Below, in pieces: positions 9,079 to 17,451 of a DNA stretch of 64,000 nt (positions are counted from its first letter, which is position 1; every line of letters begins with the position of its first letter). Location: NCBI GenBank assembly GCA_017795025.1, contig CP051243.1, forward strand, positions 434,001-498,000, given 5' to 3'. Both the position numbers and the translations under genes were made by a program. The notes beneath the pieces were generated by a model, which did not search any database, had not been told where the DNA came from, and saw nothing but the letters and a program-made list of their open reading frames with translations. Source of the DNA: Flavobacteriales bacterium. GTDB lineage: Bacteria; Bacteroidota; Bacteroidia; Flavobacteriales; Schleiferiaceae.

Positions 9079-9752
9079 TTAAGCGCTTGGCGGCCGTTTT
9101 TTTCTAAATAAGCATTGGCCCGACTAAAAGGTTTGCTATCAAAAAAACCTCGATAGGCCGAAAGGGGTGAAGGGTGAACGGATTCGATTATAAGATGTTT
9201 TTTGGCTGGGATTAATTTCTTCTTGCTTTGTGCGGGCTTCCCCCAAAGGATAAAAACCAAATGTCGACCATTTTCGCCAAGATGCCGAATAACAGCATCG
9301 CTGAAAATTTCCCATCCCCAATTTAAATGCGCTCCTGGCTTCGCCTTTTCTACCGTAAGGCTGCTATTTAAAAGTAATACGCCCTCTTTTGCCCATGGGC
9401 TTAAGTCGCCACTAAAAGGATAGTCTAAGCCGGTATCATTACTCCATTCTTTAAGAATGTTCCGTAGGGAAGGTGGGAACTTTTGTCCGCCAGGTACGGA
9501 GAATGCCAAACCGTGCGCCTGACCCGGTCCGTGGTAAGGGTCCTGCCCTAGGATAACCACCTTAATATCTTGCGGACCACAGTATTTAAAGGCTTCAAAC
9601 CAATGATTTTGGGGCGGGAATATTTGCGTTTGCTCCTTTATTTCGGTGAGCCGGTTTACTAATTTTTGAAAATATTCTTTTTGAGACTCCGATTCCAGAA
9701 AGCTCAGCCAATCGGGGTGAATATCTCTAAATAGTCGCTGATAGAATACCAC
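9060..9752 (-). CDS. ung: Uracil-DNA glycosylase, family 1
   Basis: 230 residues, normal for Ung, which removes uracil from DNA in base-excision repair. The water-activating motif GQDPYHGPGQAHGLAFS, the central LLLNSSLTVEKAKPGAH segment and the DNA-intercalation motif HPSPLSAYRGFF are all intact. The start is GTG at 9750-9752, which reads MVFYQRLFRDIHPDW; no nearby ATG is in frame. The stop overlaps the next gene by 19 bases. Confidence 0.96.
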   Translation of the reverse strand: MVFYQRLFRDIHPDWLSFLESESQKEYFQKLVNRLTEIKEQTQIFPPQNHWFEAFKYCGPQDIKVVILGQDPYHGPGQAHGLAFSVPGGQKFPPSLRNILKEWSNDTGLDYPFSGDLSPWAKEGVLLLNSSLTVEKAKPGAHLNWGWEIFSDAVIRHLGENGRHLVFILWGKPAQSKKKLIPAKKHLIIESVHPSPLSAYRGFFDSKPFSRANAYLEKNGRQALKWELDL

Positions 9753-9803
9753 AATGAGTATTATTGAGTTAGTAATAAGAAGGCAGGGTTAGCATTATTT
9801 GGC

Positions 9804-9811
9804 TAACTTTG
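9804..9811 (+). promoter_or_regulatory. -7 box TAACTTTG before the small lipoprotein operon
   Basis: Exact TAnnTTTG match, 38 bases before the ATG at 9850. It is the first plausible promoter for the lipoprotein-ytxJ-OMP-lipA series. No convincing -33 TTG at the expected spacing. Confidence 0.45.
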
Positions 9812-9849
9812 ACGCAATCTATCTTAATTACTCTTTAATAGAAAGCATT

Positions 9850-9972
9850 ATGAAAAAAGTATGGGTAGCGGCAGTATTGATAGCAGGAGCTTTAGCATTA
9901 ACATCCTGCGGTGGCGCTGAGAAATGTCCGGCGTACACAGCCGTACCAGAAGCCGGGGAGGTGAACGTATAG
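9850..9972 (+). CDS. Very small lipoprotein (40 aa)
   Basis: The frame encodes 40 residues: a lysine-led hydrophobic signal (MKKVWVAAVLIAGALALTSC) with cysteine at 20 as lipidation site, then a mature part of only 21 residues with a second cysteine (GGAEKCPAYTAVPEAGEVNV). This is a classical lipobox, so I call it real despite its length. It ends three bases before the ytxJ start and shares the upstream -7 box. Its function is unknown. Tiny lipoproteins of this form are frequent in Bacteroidota and often missed in annotation. Confidence 0.75.
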   Translation: MKKVWVAAVLIAGALALTSCGGAEKCPAYTAVPEAGEVNV

Positions 9973-9975
9973 TCG

Positions 9976-10314
9976 ATGATTCTTCGGCCTTTAAACGACA
10001 GCTCCCAATTCGAGGAGATAGATCAGCTTTCTGAACATCAAGATGTCGTAATTTTTAAGCATTCTACTCGCTGTGTGATTAGCGCCATGGCTTGGGATCG
10101 CTTGCAGCGCGAATGGGATGAACAAGTTCCCGAAGTCCCTGTTTATTTCTTAGATTTGATACGATATCGGGCAACCTCCAATGCGGTGGTAAGTCATTAT
10201 GGTATTGAACATGAATCGCCCCAGTTAATTTTTATTCGCAATGGGATGGTGCACTACCAAACCTCGCACAATGGAATTAACGTTAAGGATATAAAGGAAT
10301 TAGTAGATGCGTAA
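9976..10314 (+). CDS. ytxJ: Bacillithiol-system redox-like protein, YtxJ family
   Basis: 112 residues, thioredoxin-fold family (DUF2847). The single-cysteine active-site segment is HSTRCVISAMAW (Cys at about 33), matching the H-S-T-R-C-x-I-S signature. YtxJ proteins are proposed monothiol bacilliredoxins that act on bacillithiol-protein disulfides. Whether this organism makes bacillithiol cannot be judged here. The gene follows the tiny lipoprotein by three bases and overlaps the next gene by eight. Confidence 0.88.
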   Translation: MILRPLNDSSQFEEIDQLSEHQDVVIFKHSTRCVISAMAWDRLQREWDEQVPEVPVYFLDLIRYRATSNAVVSHYGIEHESPQLIFIRNGMVHYQTSHNGINVKDIKELVDA

Positions 10315-11059
10315 AATTTTCGCCTTAATTGGAATGGGTTTATTTGGTTTTGCTCCCTTGCAGGCGCAGCTGGATACCGATGCTGATTTTAAGCGAAAAG
10401 TATACGACCGAGCCTACACGGGCGGGATTAGTTTTACCAGTAGGGGCTATGCGCTTAACGGGCGCTATTTAAAATTTTTAGATGGTTATAATGCCGCGGG
10501 TTTAGAAATCGATTTGGTTAAAATCCGCCATCCTAAAGAAACCATCTCCTCTGAAGATATTTTTAATAATTACCGCGGCTTTGTGAAAGGTCGCATCAAT
10601 AGCTTTTACAGCTTACGAGCCGGTTATATTCATGAGCACATTTGGTTTGATAAAACCGATCAGGGCTCCGTTTCCATATCCTATATCTGGAGTGGTGGTT
10701 TATCCCTTGGGCTTTTAAAACCCATCTACTTAAGTGTAGATGAATTTGGCGATGATGGCGACTTTTTCACCAACATTATTCGCTATACGGGGGAAACCAA
10801 TCCGGCCAATATTAATGGCGAAGCAAATTTTTTGACCGGAATTGAGGAAACCAAATTGAAACCCGGCGTCTATATAAAAGGTGGAGTGAGTTTTGACTAC
10901 CAATTATTGGACGATAAAATCACTTCGGTAGAGGCTGGGGTGATCTACGATTACTTCTTTACCGAGGTTCCAATTTTTTACGAAGCCGACCGTGATATCA
11001 ATTGGTCTGGTTTCTTTCAGCTTTATCTCACCGTAAACTTTGGCTACAAACTGAACTAG
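10307..11059 (+). CDS. Outer-membrane-barrel-like protein, conserved unknown
   Basis: 250 residues. Signal peptide [21 protein letters not shown], then alternating aromatic/hydrophobic strands ([18 protein letters not shown] ... [17 protein letters not shown]) that look like a small outer-membrane beta-barrel. I recognise the style of Bacteroidota conserved proteins but not a function. It overlaps ytxJ by eight bases and is one base from lipA, so it is probably co-transcribed with them. Confidence 0.7.
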   Translation: MRKIFALIGMGLFGFAPLQAQLDTDADFKRKVYDRAYTGGISFTSRGYALNGRYLKFLDGYNAAGLEIDLVKIRHPKETISSEDIFNNYRGFVKGRINSFYSLRAGYIHEHIWFDKTDQGSVSISYIWSGGLSLGLLKPIYLSVDEFGDDGDFFTNIIRYTGETNPANINGEANFLTGIEETKLKPGVYIKGGVSFDYQLLDDKITSVEAGVIYDYFFTEVPIFYEADRDINWSGFFQLYLTVNFGYKLN

Positions 11060-11060
11060 A

Positions 11061-11954
11061 ATGAGTGAAGTTTTAGAAGTACAAACTCCCCCTAGGGAGA
11101 AGAAGAATATTAGCACCGGAAAGCCAAAATGGCTTCGGGTAAAACTGCCTACCGGCCAGAACTACAAGAATGTTCGCAAGCTGGTACAGAATTATGACCT
11201 GCATACCATCTGCGAAAGCGGAAACTGCCCGAATATGGGGGAGTGCTGGGGTGCGGGTACTGCCACGTTTATGATCTTGGGTAATGTATGTACGCGTAGC
11301 TGCGGTTTTTGTGCGGTGGCCACGGGTAGACCCGAATCAGTTGACTGGGATGAGCCCGAACGCGTAGCGCGTAGTGTGCGTTTAATGAAGGTGAAGCATT
11401 GTGTGATTACCTCAGTTGATCGCGATGATTTAAGAGACGGAGGTTCCATCATTTGGCGCGAAACCGTTCGCGCGGTTCGCCGGATGAGTCCGGGCACGAC
11501 CATGGAAACTTTAATTCCTGACTTTAAAGCCGAATGGCATAATATCGATCGTATTGTAGATGCGGCTCCCGAAATTGTGTCGCATAATATGGAAACCGTG
11601 CGTCGATTAACTCGTCAGGTGCGTATTCAGGCGCAGTATGATCGCAGTTTAGCGGTATTAAAATATTTGAAGGATCAAGGTTTGCCACGCACCAAATCGG
11701 GTATGATGCTCGGTTTAGGCGAAACTGAAGAAGAAGTTATACAGAGTTTAAGAGACTTGCGAGAGGCGGATGTGGATATCATCACTTTGGGTCAGTATTT
11801 ACAACCTACCCCTAAGCATCTTCCTGTACAAGAGTTTGTTACACCTGAACAATTTGAGAAATACAAAGAAATTGGCCTAGAGATGGGCTTCCGATATGTC
11901 GAGAGTGGACCTTTAGTGCGTTCATCTTATCATGCGGAAAGACATCTCTTTTAA
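11061..11954 (+). CDS. lipA: Lipoyl synthase (radical SAM)
   Basis: 297 residues, normal length. LipA inserts two sulfurs into octanoyl-lipoyl domains in the cytoplasm. Both Fe-S clusters are visible: the auxiliary-cluster motif [13 protein letters not shown] (CxxxxCxxxxxC) and the radical-SAM [10 protein letters not shown] (CxxxCxxC). The C-terminal serine of the auxiliary cluster is likely within [11 protein letters not shown]. It has an ATG start one base after the preceding stop. Confidence 0.97.
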   Translation: MSEVLEVQTPPREKKNISTGKPKWLRVKLPTGQNYKNVRKLVQNYDLHTICESGNCPNMGECWGAGTATFMILGNVCTRSCGFCAVATGRPESVDWDEPERVARSVRLMKVKHCVITSVDRDDLRDGGSIIWRETVRAVRRMSPGTTMETLIPDFKAEWHNIDRIVDAAPEIVSHNMETVRRLTRQVRIQAQYDRSLAVLKYLKDQGLPRTKSGMMLGLGETEEEVIQSLRDLREADVDIITLGQYLQPTPKHLPVQEFVTPEQFEKYKEIGLEMGFRYVESGPLVRSSYHAERHLF

Positions 11955-11977
11955 GCCAAGGTTAAGCTTTTAGAAAT

Positions 11978-11985
11978 TATATTTG
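11978..11985 (+). promoter_or_regulatory. -7 box TATATTTG before the BNR-repeat secreted protein
   Basis: Exact TAnnTTTG match in the 60-base gap between lipA and the gene at 12015. The ATG is 30 bases downstream, preceded by a weak purine-rich ggaga. Confidence 0.5.
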
Positions 11986-12014
11986 TCGCACAGCATAAAT
12001 CAAACGGAGAACGA

Positions 12015-15000
12015 ATGAAAAGAGGATTACTTTTTTCCATCAGTGGCTTAATGATAGCCGGAGCATTTTTTTGGACGAGACCGGCCACTGATACAGCCTA
12101 TTATGAACCCCGCGAAGAGAGCTACTCTGAACTCAGCGCTAAGGGTTATTTCGAATACTTAAACTATTTGCGCAGCAATCCAACTACCGGAAATGTAGAG
12201 GCTGCTGATATTGCCAATGCCAAGCAACAATTGGCTCAGGTTAATAAATCAAGCTCTGCCTTAGGTTTGCAGTGGACCTTTATGGGCCCTGATGATATAG
12301 GTGGACGTACGCGCGCCCTTTTATTTGATAAGGATAATCCGAGCATTATGTATGCTTGTGGAGTAGCCGGTGGAATTTTCCGCAGTCCAAATGGTGGTCG
12401 TAGCTGGATTTCGGTTGACGACAACTTGGATAACATGGCCTTTGTGTCCTTAGCGCAATCGGCAGATGGAACCATCTATGCCGGAACAGGTGAAGATATG
12501 TACTATGCTGCCTTAGGTCGTGGTTCCGGTGGGATCATGGGTGAGGGGATGTATAAGTCTACCGATGGTGGCCAAACTTTCAGCTTAATGCCCAGCACCG
12601 ACCCCAGCAATGCACCAGGTCAAGGTTGGACAGCGGTAGGTAAAATTGCTTGCGATCCTAACAATGCCAATCGCATTTATGCTGCAACTGATGATGGTTT
12701 GCAAATTAGTAATGATGCTGGAGCTACTTGGACTACCGAGTCTAGCGGCATTACTCGCGACCTGATTGTAACTCCTTCCGGTGCTGTTTGGGCAAAAATT
12801 GGTTCTAGAATCTTCAAGTCCAATACTGGAGATGCGGGCACTTATTTCGAAATCACTACTTCAGGAGGAGATATTAATACCAATATTCAACGCGACGCCT
12901 CACGTATGATGATAGCCGTAAGTCCACAAGATGAAAACTACGCCTATATCTTGGTGACTAATGGAAGTAATTTTTCTCGCGTGTACCAGTCTACCGATGG
13001 TGGTGGTTCTTGGAACTCTATCGGTGAAGTTTCTTCTCTTTTAAATATGATTGACCAATCTCCATTTGCGGTTGCCTTTAATGTAGATCGCTACAACAAG
13101 GAGCGCATTATGGTTGCTGGTCTTACGCTTTGGGAATGGTCGAAAGACAATGGTTGGTTCCAAATTGCGGTTCAAGGGCCAACTACTTCTCCTTTCTACG
13201 TTCACGTAGATATGCACGATATCCAGTGGCACCCAGTAGATACCAACACTTTATTTGTAACTACCGATGGTGGTATTTTTAAATCCACCAATAATGGTTT
13301 CTCTTGGACGGATGAGAACAAAGGTTATGGCACTACACAGTACTATGACTTAGACGTTGCCCTTGATGATAAAATTATGGGTGGTACTCAGGATAACGGA
13401 ACTATTCTAATCGATCCACATAGTCCACTACCTAAAAGCGGTACTCGTACCATTGGAATTACACAGCCTAATGGCCAAACCTTTGATGGTGATGGTGCTA
13501 ATACGGAATTTTCGCACCTTGATCCTGAGGTATGGTTTAAAACAACCCAGTACGGCCGTATTGGTCGTTCGATTGATGCTGGTGGAGAGTTCTCTTACTT
13601 CTACGGCAACCGCATGGCCGGTCGTTATAATAACTTCAGCTTTGCCTTTGCCAACTTCGTAACTCCTTTTACTCTTTGGGAGAAATTGGAAGACCGTAAC
13701 AGTATTGACTCGATTGCATTTGTAGCCGATACTATCAAATTGAGTATTGGGTTCGGAAACGGAAACACGCGTTATTCAGGGCAGTTTACTAAGCCCCAAA
13801 GTTCGACCAAGTTTGTAGCCGAGTCTTTCAAAGTATTCTCTGGAGCTCAAGTAGCAGTATCTGATGCGAGTGGAAACCTTAGCGGAGATGGTACGGGTAC
13901 CTTTGATCCTGTAACCGGTCAGTTTACGGTTGACTTCCTAAGCGGAACGGCTTTAGAAATCCGGGCCACTGTGGCTACTTCTTATGATCCAGGTGCTATC
14001 ATTGTGGTAGAAAGCGAAACAGGTGACATTCCAATTACTGAGGTTATTCCTAATGGATTAAACCCAAGTGATACTTTCTTAGTGCAAGATCACGTACAAT
14101 CCATGTTTGCTGTAGGTCTAACGGCTTATGATAATCCAAGTCAGCCTGGTAACTTAGGTGGTGGTGTATGGATGGCGCGCAATGTGCTTAGCGATCGTAC
14201 CCAAACTCCTGAGTGGTGGCATATTGGTAATATGACCGATGGGGAAGTTCCTTCTTGTATGGCCTTTAGTGAAGATGGTGATGCTCTTTATGTAGGGACT
14301 CGTAATGGTCGGGTGTACCGCTATTCTAACCTTACTAATGCGCGTACCGAAGAAAGTGCTGATGTGGACATCAACTTCTTAGTTAACCCACCAGCACCTA
14401 GTAATGCGGTTATAATTGAGCGCGTAGTATTCGCTCAACCTGGTCGTGCGGTAACCAATATTGTTCCCGATACCGAAGATCCAGATCGTGTAATTATCAC
14501 TTTAGGTAATTACGGTGGTTTCAATCACGTATTCTACACGGAGAATGCAACTTCGAGTACCTTGTCTACTGCGAACTTTACGGCTAAAGACGGTAACCTA
14601 CCTGATATGCCTGTTTATGATGCAGTATTCAACTACAATGATCCTAATCAAGCTCAAGTAGTATTAGCTACCGAATTCGGAACCTTTACTACTGATGATA
14701 TCACTGCTGGCACGGTACAGTGGACGCAGGAAATTAATGGTATGGCCAATGTTCCTGTATTCGATTTGCATCAAACCCGCACAGTACGTTACGACCTAGC
14801 GAGCAATACCGACTTTGAAGGCGCTATTTACGCCGGTACTCATGGTCGCGGAGTTTACAAAACCGGTTCTACTGCTGATTACGTAAGTATCGAAGAAACT
14901 GATTTTGAAGCGGAGCTTCCTCAAGAAGCTTTAGGTTTATATCCTAACCCTGCGAACAACAAAGTGAGTGTAGAGCTGGCTTTAGAAAACCGCAGCGATG

Positions 15001-15179
15001 TGAAAATCAATGTACGCGATATGAGTGGTAAATTGGTGAAAGCCATTTCTTACAACGATCTACCCGCTGGAACGGAAAGCTTGAGCATCGATGTAAGCAC
15101 CCTTAAAAATGGAAACTACGTGATTAGCGTAATCCAAGGTAAGGAGGTTAAGACCGGTAAGCTTATCGTTCGTCACTAA
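12015..15179 (+). CDS. Secreted sortilin/BNR-repeat glycosidase-like protein with T9SS sorting domain
   Basis: 1054 residues. A short hydrophobic N terminus (MKRGLLFSISGLMIAGAFFW) serves as export signal. Residues about 75-500 contain BNR/sortilin-like repeats (GGIFRSPNGGRSW, MYKSTDGGQTF, VYQSTDGGGSW, IFKSTNNGFSW, each Ser/Thr-x-Asp/Asn-x-Gly-x-Thr/Ser-Trp/Phe). The last ~80 residues (LYPNPANNKVSVEL ... GKLVKAISY ... GNYVISVIQG) form a type A T9SS sorting domain. BNR repeats mark beta-propellers seen in sialidases and sortilins, but I see no catalytic residues that prove hydrolysis. It is a single-gene unit: own -7 box upstream and a strong terminator downstream. Confidence 0.87.
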   Translation: MKRGLLFSISGLMIAGAFFWTRPATDTAYYEPREESYSELSAKGYFEYLNYLRSNPTTGNVEAADIANAKQQLAQVNKSSSALGLQWTFMGPDDIGGRTRALLFDKDNPSIMYACGVAGGIFRSPNGGRSWISVDDNLDNMAFVSLAQSADGTIYAGTGEDMYYAALGRGSGGIMGEGMYKSTDGGQTFSLMPSTDPSNAPGQGWTAVGKIACDPNNANRIYAATDDGLQISNDAGATWTTESSGITRDLIVTPSGAVWAKIGSRIFKSNTGDAGTYFEITTSGGDINTNIQRDASRMMIAVSPQDENYAYILVTNGSNFSRVYQSTDGGGSWNSIGEVSSLLNMIDQSPFAVAFNVDRYNKERIMVAGLTLWEWSKDNGWFQIAVQGPTTSPFYVHVDMHDIQWHPVDTNTLFVTTDGGIFKSTNNGFSWTDENKGYGTTQYYDLDVALDDKIMGGTQDNGTILIDPHSPLPKSGTRTIGITQPNGQTFDGDGANTEFSHLDPEVWFKTTQYGRIGRSIDAGGEFSYFYGNRMAGRYNNFSFAFANFVTPFTLWEKLEDRNSIDSIAFVADTIKLSIGFGNGNTRYSGQFTKPQSSTKFVAESFKVFSGAQVAVSDASGNLSGDGTGTFDPVTGQFTVDFLSGTALEIRATVATSYDPGAIIVVESETGDIPITEVIPNGLNPSDTFLVQDHVQSMFAVGLTAYDNPSQPGNLGGGVWMARNVLSDRTQTPEWWHIGNMTDGEVPSCMAFSEDGDALYVGTRNGRVYRYSNLTNARTEESADVDINFLVNPPAPSNAVIIERVVFAQPGRAVTNIVPDTEDPDRVIITLGNYGGFNHVFYTENATSSTLSTANFTAKDGNLPDMPVYDAVFNYNDPNQAQVVLATEFGTFTTDDITAGTVQWTQEINGMANVPVFDLHQTRTVRYDLASNTDFEGAIYAGTHGRGVYKTGSTADYVSIEETDFEAELPQEALGLYPNPANNKVSVELALENRSDVKINVRDMSGKLVKAISYNDLPAGTESLSIDVSTLKNGNYVISVIQGKEVKTGKLIVRH

Positions 15180-15200
15180 GACCTTATAAATTTTAGAAAG

Positions 15201-15226
15201 AGCCGCCTTTTTGGGCGGCTTTTTTT
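15201..15226 (+). terminator. Rho-independent terminator
   Basis: A perfect 7-bp GC-rich stem, agccgcc (15201-15207) with ggcggct (15214-15220), closed by a six-base loop and followed by a run of seven T. It lies 21 bases after the stop of the secreted BNR-type protein. Confidence 0.93.
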
Positions 15227-15288
15227 ATGCCCTAGATTTTATTCCCAAAGCTCAATGTTCTCCTTAAATTCGCAGCAAATAGCTGAGC

Positions 15289-16281
15289 ATGCGTATCGCC
15301 ATTAACGGTTTTGGAAGAATTGGTCGTAGTTTAATGCGGGTTTTGGTGCAGGAGCCCTCCATTGAGGTGGTTGCCATAAATGATTTGGCAGAGGCTAAGA
15401 ACCTTGCCCACCTTTTAAAGTATGATACCACCCACCGGCTCTTCCCCGATACCATTCGCCTAGAAGGTGAAACCTTAGAAATAGGGAAACGCAAGATTAA
15501 GCTCTATCATCAGGCGGCACCAAAGGACTTAGATTGGCAGGGGTTGGATCTCGATTTAATTGTGGAGGCAACCGGCAAGTATCGCAGTCTAAATCAGGTA
15601 CAGGATCACCTGAAATTAGCCCCACGCGTTTTACTTACTGCTCCTCCCTTAGATGATTCCCGGATGGTTGTGATGGGGATTAACGAAGATTCGATTCGTG
15701 AGGATGACCTAGTCATCTCAAATGCCTCTTGCACCACCAATAGCGCCGCACCCCTAATTGAGGTTATTAACCGTCATTACGGGATTCAACATGCCTTTAT
15801 AACTACTATTCATAGTTATACCACAGATCAACAATTGCAGGATGGTCCACATAAGGATTTTCGTAGGGGACGCGCGGCGGCGGAGTCGATTGTACCTACC
15901 ACTACTGGAGCGGCTAAGGCCATCACCCGCATTTTTCCGCAGTTTAGAGGATTTATCGGAGGGGCGGGTATTCGGGTACCGGTGCCCGATGGTAGCTTAA
16001 CGGACATCACCTTTACCCTAAAAAAAACCGCCTCTATTGAGACGGTTCATGATGCTTTTAGAGAAGCATCGGAATCTTATTTAAAAGGATACTTAGGGTA
16101 TACCTCCGATCCTATAGTTTCGAGAGATGTAATTGGTAGTTCTTATTCATGTTGGTATGATGAAGAACTTACCACTGTGCTGGGTCCCATGCTTAAAGTC
16201 GTAGGTTGGTACGACAATGAAATGGGGTACTCCCATAGGCTTCGTGACCTTATGCTATACCTAGAGCAACGTTTCCAATAA
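15289..16281 (+). CDS. Glyceraldehyde-3-phosphate dehydrogenase, type I, divergent
   Basis: 330 residues. The NAD-binding start is INGFGRIGRSLMR. Catalytic Cys148 lies in NASCTTNSAAP and the partner histidine in TTIHSYTTDQQLQDGPHKD. PTTTGAAKAI and WYDNEMGYSHRLRD are conserved. INDL carries the aspartate typical of NAD preference. Odd points: CTTNS rather than the usual CTTNC, and KYDTTHRLF in place of KYDS(V/T)HG. It may be a paralogue rather than the main glycolytic enzyme; erythrose-4-phosphate dehydrogenase is an alternative. Its 3' end overlaps the convergent thioredoxin-like gene by 21 bases. Confidence 0.85.
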   Translation: MRIAINGFGRIGRSLMRVLVQEPSIEVVAINDLAEAKNLAHLLKYDTTHRLFPDTIRLEGETLEIGKRKIKLYHQAAPKDLDWQGLDLDLIVEATGKYRSLNQVQDHLKLAPRVLLTAPPLDDSRMVVMGINEDSIREDDLVISNASCTTNSAAPLIEVINRHYGIQHAFITTIHSYTTDQQLQDGPHKDFRRGRAAAESIVPTTTGAAKAITRIFPQFRGFIGGAGIRVPVPDGSLTDITFTLKKTASIETVHDAFREASESYLKGYLGYTSDPIVSRDVIGSSYSCWYDEELTTVLGPMLKVVGWYDNEMGYSHRLRDLMLYLEQRFQ

Positions 16282-17448
16282 AGGACCGAGCTCCGTAGGA
16301 TTTATTTGCTTTTGAATCACATTACCATCCTTATCAACTAACACGGTAAAGGGAATACTTTGAATTCCATAAGTACGTCCTGCAATGCTGTTCCAGCCTT
16401 GTAAATCGCTTACGTGGTTGTCCCATACCAATCCATCTTGCTCTATCGCACCTAACCAATCTTCACGCGGGGTTTGTTGATTTGGTAGGCCATCGAAGGA
16501 AACACTGAAAATGGTGAAGCCCCGATCTTTATACTTATTGTAAACCTCTACGAGCATGGGGTTGGTTGCTCTACAAGGACGGCACCAAGCAGCCCAAAAG
16601 TCAACCAATACAATTTTACCGCGCAAATCAGATAAGCTCATTAACTCACCGTTTGGTTTAGGTAAGCTAATTTCTGGGGCCGGCATGCCGGGAGCAATAG
16701 CATCTTGTAGGGCTTGTGCTTTTGCAGCAGCTTCAATTTGCTCTTGCATACGCACCATCTGCTCATGGAAGGTTTGTGCGTGCTTGTTATCGGGGTAGGC
16801 TACCTGAAAGGCAGAATCTACTTCTTCAAAGTAGTTCATGTGCTCCTCGGCACGTACAAAGGGGTTGTTGTACAAGCTTAATTGGAAGATGAACAGATTC
16901 GCCAAATTGGCTGGATCTTCTTCAATCATGGCGAGGTACTTAGCGGTACCCTTATCTACGATATCCTCAAAATCGCTTTGCGTACGACGCATGATTTCCT
17001 GGAAATTAGCACTGTCTTGATAGGTCTGACGTATCATCGAAAGGCTGTCTACCTCCAAATTAGCATCTAAGAAGTGCATATTAATTTCGCGTAAACGCAT
17101 GCTCTCCTTATTGCCCTTCAGGGTATAAGCGCGATCAATCTCTTTTACGAAAGGCTCAATTTCAATTAGGATTTGCTCGGTTCCTTTACTGTAAAAAGGA
17201 ATACGCATACCTTCATTGGTCGTGATCATGAAAAAATCACCGCTATCCACAGGATAGGTAAGCTCGAAGTTACCATCTTCAGCTTTAAGGGTGTCAATCA
17301 CAAAAGCTTCCTTGTCGGCCGGTAAACGCTCTAATACAATCTCGGTACTTCCAGGGGCACTAATGCGCAGGTCAGTTTTTCCGGGTTCGGTAGAGTCACA
17401 GGCGCTAAATAAAGCTAGCGCTAGGCCTAAAGTTAAATACTTCTTCAT
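16261..17448 (-). CDS. TlpA-like thioredoxin lipoprotein (DUF4369-type N-terminus)
   Basis: 395 residues. Lipoprotein signal MKKYLTLGLALALFSAC. Residues about 25-130 resemble the beta-rich DUF4369 domain common in Bacteroidota. The middle is helical. The C-terminal ~140 residues are a thioredoxin/AhpC-TSA domain with active site FWAAWCRPCRATNP (CxxC as CRPC) and the cis-proline segment GIQSIPFTVLVD. Likely a membrane-anchored periplasmic thiol-disulfide oxidoreductase. Its stop is convergent with and overlaps the GAPDH gene; its start is three bases after gatB, so the two may be co-transcribed. Confidence 0.88.
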   Translation of the reverse strand: MKKYLTLGLALALFSACDSTEPGKTDLRISAPGSTEIVLERLPADKEAFVIDTLKAEDGNFELTYPVDSGDFFMITTNEGMRIPFYSKGTEQILIEIEPFVKEIDRAYTLKGNKESMRLREINMHFLDANLEVDSLSMIRQTYQDSANFQEIMRRTQSDFEDIVDKGTAKYLAMIEEDPANLANLFIFQLSLYNNPFVRAEEHMNYFEEVDSAFQVAYPDNKHAQTFHEQMVRMQEQIEAAAKAQALQDAIAPGMPAPEISLPKPNGELMSLSDLRGKIVLVDFWAAWCRPCRATNPMLVEVYNKYKDRGFTIFSVSFDGLPNQQTPREDWLGAIEQDGLVWDNHVSDLQGWNSIAGRTYGIQSIPFTVLVDKDGNVIQKQINPTELGPLLETLL

Positions 17449-17451
17449 CTT

